DNA of 64,000 nucleotides from Holothuria scabra (Eukaryota; Echinodermata; Holothuroidea; Aspidochirotida; Holothuriidae), in assembly GCA_037179385.1 (NCBI GenBank), contig CM074185.1, positions 53,261,000 to 53,324,999 of the forward strand, in the 5' to 3' direction. This document shows, piece after piece, positions 57,546 through 64,000 of this stretch. The translations under genes and the position numbers were made by a program. Position 1 is the stretch's first letter, and every line of letters starts with the position of its first letter. Under the pieces are notes generated by a model that saw only the letters and a list, made by a program, of their open reading frames with translations, was not told the DNA's origin and did no database searches.

Positions 57546-60049
57546 TTATGCAAGTCCCTAGACGCAAAATGGTGACATTTTTGAGCCAAATTAGTCAATA
57601 CAATTTTTGTAAGTTGATGCAAAAATATTAGCGCCGAAACTCACATTCGTACAAATTTTGATCTACTGATAGCGGTCACATTGGCTTCCATGTCACCGTA
57701 ATTTCTGCTTCAAAAGTTTTGGTTCATCGGCATGGCCTTTATTAAGCGCTGGCGCCGGAAGATTTTTACCCCTGGTTGGCCGTTATTTTGCGTCCGTTGC
57801 TCACCAAAATTTACGTGATTGGGCCGGCTTGCAATATTACCAGTTCAGGATAGAAAATATTGGGAAAATTTCTGTTCGTTTCACGAACGGGTTATCATTT
57901 TTGTAGGCGTAATATTTTCACTTCAAAAGTGAAGATGTAAATCAACTGTTAATGCGATAGATTTGTTTGCAGTCGATGTCACATGCCACAGGCTTTAATA
58001 ATTTAGTTCTTAGGCCAACATCATGCTCATTCTATTTTTCATCCCCCAATCATTTCGGAACATTTGCATTCCTTTTCTGCACTGGCCGGTTGAAGTTGCT
58101 ATAATATACGAAAGCTAGTCTCCTGCTTTAATACGAACCCCATGTAGAGCAACTATTCACGATAATCTTAGAAGTAGAATCTTTGCAGTTCTGGGCAGCC
58201 AACAATTGCACCCGATTAACGTATCTTATGGTTCCTTTCGGGTATAAACATCCCCGGAAATTTAAAGCAGTTCTTGTCCAAAACTTACGTCTTGTTTCAA
58301 AAGAATCTGCAACTGAAATGCACGTAGGTCAGATCCCCGAAAAATCCACGTACGCAGAGATTTGTGATGCCGTTTCATGGTGAATTTGGCACGGGGCTCG
58401 CCCTGCTTCGCTAGCCGGCTATATAAGCATTGGCAGTGCGATCGTCGTAACACAAACTCAACGGGAAAACTTGTCTCGAGACCAGGTATTTTCAAACACT
58501 AAATCACATAGGCGAAGGCGCGAATTGTGATTGGCTGGCTAGAATCAATGCAATTGAACCAATCACGATGCAGGGACCAATTTAAATTTTGAAATGGGTC
58601 GTATGCATATGATGTCACCAAGCAAAACATGATGCCTTGTTTGGCGGAAAAAACGGACAAGCACGGAAGTCTACTGCATGCGTGGGCCAAGAAATTTGCT
58701 TCACGAGACCACGTGCATCATGGTTTTTGTTTGCAATGACGTTGCATGACAACATTGCACAAGTCCTACTGTAAATAACATTACGGAAGGAATGCTGGGA
58801 ATTACTTAATTTATGCAAGATAATAATCACCGGACTTCACAAGATTCTAGGAGCTACGTGTACAAAACGTCCACAGACATGTATGCTAAGCTTTGGGATT
58901 AAAAGGAGGCGAAACACTGCAGCTCGATAGTCTCCTTTGTGCAGCACAGTTTGTACAGCAACTTACGCGGCGCTTTTTGCGATAAGCAAGGAAAAGACAT
59001 TGAATGCAATTCTAAATCTAATTCCATGTAATACTACAGGGTTATAGCGGAAAATATCAAACGATCACTTCCATGGCAGGGGTAAAATTTTACGTTTGTG
59101 ATTATCAATGCAACCAGTTTTGGCGGGAAGTTAAAGGATTGAGTTTACAGGAAATTAACGAAACTAAGGGCAAGTTTCAAGTATATTTTAAACCCCCTTT
59201 CCAGTTTGCAAATAATCGGGAGTAATGATCAAGTGATTGCCAGAATTAATAAAAGCAATGGAGCACGTGGCTGCAAGCAATCACAGACTGTGTCCCGATC
59301 TTTTCATGAAAACATGTTGGGAAAACAAGGGTTCTATGACATCATACACATAAGGTCCATCGCACTTATTTTAAGTTACCTCTTAACAGCGTGATTGGTT
59401 CATTATTGCGTTTAATCAGCCAATCATACTTGTGACATCGTCAATGCAGTTTTACTGTGTAGGAAAAACATGTAGAAACCAACCGTCTTCGCATAGAATT
59501 CTAATACTCCCATTGCATTTTTGCTACGATCGAATTTCCCAAACTTTGGTTGTAGCCGGGCAAAACAATCGTGTCGTAAGTTTTAAGAACGAAGTAACAG
59601 GAAATATGTGGGATTACATCGTGAAGATACAATGACATGGTTCGTTCGTTTGATTGATAATTTCCCAAATCTGAGACATTAGCCCTGCCTCTAACCTGCC
59701 AAAGGTGGGCGTATGTGTTTTGGTCATGCAAGTCGTGTTATGCCACATAGCTGCTGTGCTCCGGAGTGAGCAAAACATTTTCCTGATACAAGCCTACGAC
59801 GGCAAGTGCAGGCTAGTTAATTATAATAATACTGTGTTGTTACTCGTTCAATAGTAGGCCCTATGGGATATATACATGATGATACATACAGAGCTCCGAC
59901 TCGCATGCAGTGGTATGTGCATGGAAATTAAAAAAGTTAGTTGCAGTTTTACAAATAAGTCAATGATTTTGTTGTTTATTGTATAAACAACAAAAGCAGT
60001 CGTTGACAGAAAGAAGAAAAATTATGGAGGCTAGCTGGCAGCAATTTTG
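57546..60049. other. Repeat-poor; possible promoter-like elements only
   Basis: GGCTATATAAGCATTGG at about 58418 looks like a TATA box, and CCAAT-type boxes (GATTGGCTGG, AACCAATCACG, GCCAATCA) occur at 58530-58590 and 59390-59425. No exon follows that I can support, so no promoter is called. Confidence 0.35.
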
Positions 60050-60190
60050 AACATCCCGGCCGTTTTTTGAACGTCGCGGCCTCCTTGGTTTTGAAGCTTG
60101 AACGTCGCGGGCAGCGACGTTCAAAACGCCCAGGGAAAACCCTGGTAACTGATTGGTGGTAACCAGTTTTGGGGTTCCCGATTTAATCAT
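60050..60190. repeat. Inverted partner of 57320-57450 and CG-rich repeats
   Basis: GAACGTCGCGGC, GAACGTCGCGGGC and AGCGACGTTC form short direct and inverted repeats (60072-60124), followed by GCCCAGGGAAAACCCTGGTA. Confidence 0.5.
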
Positions 60191-60429
60191 CACAGGACCA
60201 CCACGCTATGGGGAACAATCCTTCCCATGAAATCTGACCGCCTGGGCTACAAAAAGTACAGCCTAACTGTTAGTCCTACCCTAGGCCCTAACTGTTAGAG
60301 CCGTAGCCAACACTAAGTTAGCACTGGCAGGTACCTACTCTAACTGAGGAATATCTATACTAAATTACTACGCCCCCCGAAATCACAATGCTGTGCAGGT
60401 GACAACGTTCTCCTCACAGGCTGTGTAAT

Positions 60430-60530
60430 ATATGCTCAGTGCTAGGGTTTCACGGTACCACTGATAATTGGTACCGTCGGTACCGCCACAAATGGTACTG
60501 GTAATGCCATAGTACTGGTACCAGAAGAGT
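60430..60530. repeat. GGTACC-rich repeat, copy 1
   Basis: AGGGTTTCACGGTACCACTG, then GGTACCGTCGGTACCG and ACTGGTACCAG. A related copy in the opposite orientation lies at 63226-63335. Confidence 0.6.
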
Positions 60531-61114
60531 AAAAAAAGTAGGATTTTTATCACATGCAAAATATCCGTAAAAATACCATGCATTGACATGAGTGAAGTCT
60601 TCTGATAATCCCTGCCTCCTGTTTCAGAATTTTTTGTAACATTTAGTCACCCCGCACTCACCAAATCGATAAACAAAAAAAGAGATAACCTCTATGCAAA
60701 TTTAGCGTCCGATAAATACAGGACAGAAAATAAATCAGCGCCGCACGTCTGCACCGGAGCTAGACCCCACAAGATGAAGAGCACTCAGAATTGTAATGAA
60801 GATTGCAAAAATTATTTCTGCAAACAATGACGATCCCCCTCCTAAAGTATAACTAAAAGTTATCAAGTAGAACTTTACAAAAATATTTCAATAAAAGACT
60901 GATTCACCAAGCTTTCTTCCCGCCAGAGTTATCCCTATCAAAACTAAATCAAAGTGCTTCATGATTGAATTTACGAATGCATCGCGCAGCAATCCGTTGT
61001 ACAATAATACTATACTGTTGTTCAGTACAAACGGTAGCTATCAATACAACAAAGCAAGTGAGTTGATCTGGTGAACTGAACATGCGAGCCAATGTTTTAA
61101 GCGGGATTTACTTA
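60531..61114. other. No recognised content
   Basis: No gene or repeat recognised. Confidence 0.4.
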
Positions 61115-61282
61115 GGGGATAAATGGGAGGGTACCCGGTCTTAAATGTGATTTAAGACCGACGATGACGTCATCATAGAGGCTGAGCGGACCGAGGCGAT
61201 AGCCGAGGTCCGCTGCCTCTGTGATGACGGCATCGGAGGTCTTAAATCACATTTAAGACCGGGGCACCCTGCTTTTATCCCC
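61115..61282. mobile_element. 168-bp palindromic foldback element
   Basis: Starts GGGGATAAATGGGAGGGTAC and ends, reverse-complemented, GGGGATAAAAGCAGGGTGCC. Inside, GGTCTTAAATGTGATTTAAG with ACC is itself a hairpin and occurs again inverted on the other side. GATGACGTCATCA (a CRE-type palindrome) and GAGCGGACCGAGGC/GCCGAGGTCCGC lie at the centre. Nearly the whole element can fold into one stem. TSD not resolved. Confidence 0.75.
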
Positions 61283-62541
61283 ATTCATAAATACTTTGAG
61301 AAAAATGGGTGAAAAACATGAAAAAATTAAAAAAATTAGTCAAATTTTAGAGATCAAGTTTTAATTCTCCTCAGTTTTTTAGCCCCCATTGTGACGTATC
61401 GATATCTTGAACTTGAATTGATGCTAGCAAGACGAACATTCTGAACTGCATGTCACGACCGATACGCTCAGTATCATCTTTAATTTGCTACATTTTCGAG
61501 AACTATATCGGCTATTTTACAAGCAAATGTTGTTAACAGAAAAACACTGATCACGGTATCGCATCGTTTTGGAGATGAGGTTGAGCGAAAAGTCAAGGAA
61601 AGTTACTTACTTCTCGTTACCTGTGTTTACAGTTGTGCGAAGAGCTAACGTTACATACTATATATGCAGTACACAGTAAGAGTGAGTGACTGTGCAGCTA
61701 TACTGTACTAGCGCTGTGTGTGGTTAGCAGATCATACTGCGGGAAGGACATGCAGACGTAGCCTAGTTGATGTTATGGGTCAGACACGGTGATAGAAATT
61801 CTTTGTAAGAGATGGAAGCAATTCTAAAATGCGCTTTAGCCTTTAAAGAGACTGAGGTTACAGGTAAACTATACCAGGCTTCCGTAGGGAATTGCCACTC
61901 AGGCTACTGAACTTGACGATTACTTTGCTAGCCTGTGGGCCAAACGAGTAACGTTACTGTTGTTTCCCTGTTTAGACAGTCTTAGCGGAATTAGCAACCC
62001 CAGCACTGTCACTGTGCCAAAGCCTGTGTATATTGTTGCTAACCTTAGACAGTTTAGTAGGCGTAACAATACTGTAGTTATAGGCACGTTTTATTTGACC
62101 CCCCCCCCCAAATTTAGGAGTGGATTAAAACGTTAACAACAGTGCCAGTGAGTCATCGCAGCTCAGTGCATGCAGTTCTAGGCTAGGGCCTAACTTGTTA
62201 GACCTATAAAACAATGTGTGTGATCAAAATACCCATTTGTGGGGAGCAATGATTCCTAAGCCTAGGCTAACCTATGTCTTTATCACTGCCAGTTATTATT
62301 CTTTGGAATGGTAACTCTGAAGACTAGGGTATCAACTTTACACAGTGTACAGTGTCTCAGTGTTACTGTTTATCTTGCTAACATGTACTTGGCTTACTGT
62401 ATGACATTACAGTAGGCCTACATGTGCTGTGCAAAACAATGGGGTGAATATGGCATGTTGCTATAGCAACCTAGCATGGGCTTAAAATATTGTGCACAGT
62501 AAGTATAGTGATCATATTCAATTCAATTCTCCTTACTTCTT
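61283..62541. other. No supported gene
   Basis: No transposon, RNA gene or family-like coding frame recognised. A C run (about 62100-62110) is present. Confidence 0.35.
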
Positions 62542-62598
62542 GAAAACCATTCGAGACCAGTCTCGAATGCGATTCGAGACTGGTCTCGAATGGTTTTC
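62542..62598. repeat. 57-nt near-perfect palindrome
   Basis: GAAAACCATTCGAGACCAGT..ACTGGTCTCGAATGGTTTTC: 27-nt arms pair without mismatch around a 3-nt centre. Each arm contains a smaller near-palindrome (TTCGAGACCAGTCTCGAA). Two imperfect direct repeats follow at about 62652-62700 and 62744-62790 (CAGTCCCATTG, CAGAAATT/CTGAAAGA, GCAACG). Confidence 0.9.
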
Positions 62599-62799
62599 AG
62601 CCAATCAGAATGCAGGAAATCAATACAAGTATTTTTGAATGTGTGTTCAGTCCCATTGCTTCACTGTGTAAATTTCTGAAAGAACGTTCGTTGCGTTCGT
62701 TCGAAAGTTTTTCTTCCACAAACATAGTGAGCGTTATGGAGCAGTCCCATTGAATCCCTGTGTTAGAATCAGAAATTGTCGATGCAACGTTCATGTCAG

Positions 62800-63225
62800 A
62801 GCTTGCAATGCTATGATTCTTTGTCTGCTTACAACTAATTTCTCACTCGCATAATGTTGTGTGCTATCGTAATCAAAGTGAATTCTATCAATCAACGCAT
62901 GGTATCTATTCTTAATACACCATGTGAAAGCATTTGCTGATGAGCAGCGATCGTTCGGGGGTTGCACAGAATGTCGAAAGAGAGCAAGGGCCCTATTAGT
63001 GTGGAAGGTACTAGTTCTGCGAAAGTAACGTTAAACGGCAATTTCCGAAATTCTTAGGGGGGATTTGTGACTGAAATGGTGCAAAATGATTATCAAGTGA
63101 CTATTCCCTGTTTATATTGTAATGTTTAGAGATGCAGGGCATTTATCAAATGGATTTTTGTTACATTTTAGTATCATTCTCATTTAAATGCTATAATTTT
63201 GAGAAAAGATTTTCACCTTACACTT
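62800..63225. other. No recognised content
   Basis: No gene or repeat recognised. Confidence 0.4.
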
Positions 63226-63335
63226 GAGTACCAGTCTCCACGATACTTCGGTACCTTTAGGTTGGTGGTACTGTACCGGTACCGGTACGTACGGGTACTT
63301 ACGCAAATACCGGTATACCGTGAAACCTTACTCAG
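63226..63335. repeat. GGTACC-rich repeat, copy 2 (inverted)
   Basis: GTACCGGTACCGGTACGTAC and ACCGGTATACCGTGAAACCT; reverse-complemented, the end matches the head of 60430 (AGGTTTCACGGTATACC versus AGGGTTTCACGGTACC). 63336-63820 shows nothing further. Confidence 0.6.
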
Positions 63336-63820
63336 TGCATATGTATCAAAGAGAGGATATAAATGGTAAATAGGTAGGTCCCTAGTAGAAGCCATTCCAG
63401 CTCTAATATAAAACAGTGTCAGGCTAATGAATAATGGAAAATGCTCTAAATATCATCAAACTCTCCTGGGCTTTTTATAAATTTTCCATCTAACCTCAAT
63501 CATGATTCCTTAGGTTAAGACTACAATTTACCAAACTATACATAAGTTTTACACACCAGAGAGTGCAGTCACACTACACTGAACAGTAGGATGGAGAAAA
63601 AGCTTGTAGGCAAAACACTGGTCAAGAGCTACCAAAACATTGCACAGTCAAGGGAGGAATAGGGAGAAGAAAAACACTATGGTGGAGTAGATCTATTCAT
63701 AAGAAGTCTGCCAGTGGCCCACTCAGAGTGACTCTTCCTTTCCATTTAATTTTGGGTGAAGTTCACTGATACAAATAGCTTCAGAGACCTGCCTCCGCAC
63801 AGGGTCACCAAGATGGGGTT

Positions 63821-64000
63821 TTAAGGATGCAGGCTAACTGTATAGTTACAATCCAACCCATGGCATTTTGTCTTAGGGTCAAAGAATCCTGATAACTTAT
63901 CGCTCTTGCTGGCAAAATGTTTGTTAAATCTGTCCCTCAGACTTCTTGAAGTTTCTCCCATGTATTTTAAGTCAACTACACAAATTTTGCATTGGACACA
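63821..64000 (-). CDS. GIY-YIG-type endonuclease fragment (Penelope-like element)
   Basis: A frame open to the right edge reads on the minus strand CVQCKICVVDLKYMGETSRS, LRDRFNKHFASKSDKLSGFF, DPKTKCHGLDCNYTVSLHP, then TAA at 63821. The CxxC...YxGETxRxLRxRFxxH pattern is the second half of the GIY-YIG endonuclease domain at the C terminus of Penelope-like retroelements, where a zinc-binding CxxC precedes YxGET and Arg in RxRF is catalytic. No break is seen over 59 codons, but an RT would have to lie beyond the window. It could also be a domesticated fragment. The family call is by motif only. Confidence 0.7.
   Translation of the reverse strand, partial: CVQCKICVVDLKYMGETSRSLRDRFNKHFASKSDKLSGFFDPKTKCHGLDCNYTVSLHP

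Noticed and set aside
58418..58445. TATA-box core promoter
   Set aside because: GGCTATATAAGC is a good match but no supported transcript or exon follows on either strand.
59073..59225. 50-codon ATG ORF (MAGVKFYVCDYQ...)
   Set aside because: Short, unconserved as far as can be judged, no splice or regulatory context.
61812..61864. Possible short first exon (ATG start, CAG/GTAAAC donor)
   Set aside because: Eighteen codons with a donor-like end can arise by chance; no partner exon or family similarity.

Overview
This is metazoan nuclear DNA: spliced exons with GT-AG junctions, several non-LTR retrotransposon lineages, many short inverted-repeat DNA transposon derivatives and very long microsatellites. 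The density of Tx1-like, L2-like and CR1/Jockey-like LINEs, Penelope-type debris, CAGTGGCG-type hAT-like ends and TAGGCCT-rich spacers suggests a marine invertebrate, perhaps a deuterostome (echinoderm, hemichordate or cephalochordate). The species cannot be fixed from the sequence alone.

One host gene is clear. It is an SLC6-family sodium:neurotransmitter symporter on the minus strand, running right to left from a start codon at 27969 to the left part of the window. Seven coding exons (27837-27969, 23306-23437, 21925-22270, 20136-20268, 6737-6871, 4466-4569, 3622-3746) join in frame into about 369 residues covering TM1 to TM7. The exons for TM8-12 must lie beyond position 1. No other convincing host gene was found; 28-64 kb looks intergenic or deeply intronic and is dominated by repeats.

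Region by region: 1-3110 is a ~146-bp satellite split by a 5'-truncated LINE. 3.6-28 kb is the SLC6 gene. Its 13.3-kb intron 4 holds a nearly full-length but broken Tx1-like LINE (ORF1, endonuclease and RT), itself interrupted by an antisense endonuclease-only LINE piece. After it come a 1.3-kb pure GAA array, a 0.57-kb GAACAA array and an L2-like LINE whose 3' end points back at the array. 28-36 kb holds dispersed repeats, two (TA)n tracts flanking an inverted-repeat element, and a LINE 3' half. 35-48 kb holds inverted-repeat elements, three of them built from dense reiterations of one short word (TTAGTCA, GATC, TTCACTCC). 48.9-56.3 kb holds nested hAT-like non-autonomous elements. 56-64 kb is repeat-poor, apart from foldback elements, a 57-nt near-perfect palindrome and a GIY-YIG domain fragment at the right edge.

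The most informative signals are transposition footprints readable directly in the sequence. Four hAT-like elements (one with a single-base mismatch) and two tiny (28 and 37 bp) palindromic insertions carry 8-bp target-site duplications, and three further elements carry 5-bp duplications. One tiny palindrome inserted in frame into a LINE reading frame. No CRISPR array, rRNA gene or confident tRNA gene was seen.
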